Below, piece after piece: positions 63,703 through 64,000 of a stretch of 64,000 bases of DNA. This DNA comes from Staphylococcus caprae (GTDB taxonomy: Bacteria > Bacillota > Bacilli > Staphylococcales > Staphylococcaceae), in contig NZ_PPRT01000038.1 of NCBI RefSeq assembly GCF_002902725.1, positions 49,714 to 113,713 on the forward strand, given 5' to 3'. How positions within the stretch are numbered: the stretch's first letter is position 1; each line of letters begins with the position of its first letter. The notes under the pieces were generated by a model. That model saw only the letters and a program-made list of their open reading frames with translations, was not told the DNA's origin and ran no database searches. The translations under genes and the position numbers were made by a program.

Positions 63703-64000
63703 TCATTTCCTTTTAATTTCCCCCATCTTGCCGTGGATTTCAACATATGAGTAAAGCATGTTGTTTTGAAATAAAATAATAAAAAATAAAAATGCGATTA
63801 AGAAAATAAAACTAAAGTTTGAAATAGTCATAAATAAAAACGCATAAATTGTAGCTAGCAAAAAAATAGTGGAAGATATACCAATTAAAATATTTGACAG
63901 TAAAATAGAAAAATGAGGCCATACATATGCACTTTGTTGAGCATTTTCTATTAAAATATCAATTTTTCTTTCATCTTTTTTATTAATCACAATTTTAAAT
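63703..64000 (-). CDS. DUF443-family membrane protein, 5' part outside the window
   Basis: The C-terminal 98 or so codons of a second complete-looking DUF443 paralogue, open to the window edge. The piece FKIVINKKDERKIDIL matches the loop FIFDKRKRDVLAL of the neighbour. Two membrane helices follow and the end is YVEIHGKMGEIKRK. Its stop codon is 17 bases before the start of the next copy, so the copies are probably co-transcribed. Confidence 0.78.
   Translation of the reverse strand, partial: FKIVINKKDERKIDILIENAQQSAYVWPHFSILLSNILIGISSTIFLLATIYAFLFMTISNFSFIFLIAFLFFIILFQNNMLYSYVEIHGKMGEIKRK

Overview
The window is a chromosomal segment of a low-G+C Firmicute and almost certainly a Staphylococcus. 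It carries the genus-typical order katA, rpmG, rpsN, guaC, lexA, sosA, tkt, sbcDC, mscL, a BCCT transporter, acnA, plsY, parEC, an AGCS symporter, glcT, mprF, msrA, msrR, a Y-family polymerase, tyrA, trpEGDCFBA, femAB, an opp2/nik-type ABC transporter, pepF, phoU and pstBACS. Protein sequences are close to but clearly different from S. aureus, for example ParC has Asp84 where I remember Glu in S. aureus. A coagulase-negative species is likely. I cannot name it from the sequence alone.

Layout. 1-3.5 kb: a truncated amino-acid permease diverges from katA, which has a PerR-like box; then come zinc-poor ribosomal protein paralogues (rpmG, rpsN) with a near-perfect Zur box before rpsN. 3.7-10 kb: guaC, a CAP-domain protein, lexA/sosA with three SOS boxes, ynzC, tkt and yneF. 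10-15 kb: ccdC-like gene and SOS-controlled sbcDC. 15-22 kb: mscL, BCCT transporter, aconitase with an upstream Fur-like box, thioesterase, HesB-like protein and plsY. 22-31 kb: parEC (SOS box), an alanine/glutamine symporter behind an unusual structured leader, glcT and an AI-2E-family permease. 31-38 kb: mprF, msrA, msrR, a tautomerase, an SOS polymerase and tyrA. 38-46 kb: M42 peptidase and the complete tryptophan operon behind two tandem tryptophan T-boxes. 46-51.7 kb: a frameshifted DJ-1/PfpI gene, femA-femB, a gene-free kilobase and a HAD phosphatase gene split by a stop codon. 51.7-57.6 kb: nickel/peptide ABC transporter without a binding protein, a small membrane protein and pepF. 57.7-62.5 kb: the high-affinity phosphate operon pstSCAB-phoU behind a tandem PhoP box. 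62.8-64 kb: a DUF443 membrane-protein array (one remnant, one intact, one cut by the window edge).

Working together: four separate transcription units (lexA/sosA, sbcDC, parEC and the Y polymerase) carry LexA boxes, so a large part of the SOS response sits in 30 kb. Metal and oxidative-stress control is visible as PerR (katA), Zur (rpsN) and possibly Fur (acnA). The mprF, msrR, femA and femB genes all act on the cell envelope.

Most of the window is ordinary conserved core. The places most worth a second look are the DUF443 array (the family of TsaI immunity proteins against the type VII toxin TspA), the symporter leader with mutually exclusive pairings, the tandem T-boxes, the two broken genes, and a dispersed intergenic repeat family with a STAR-like core.
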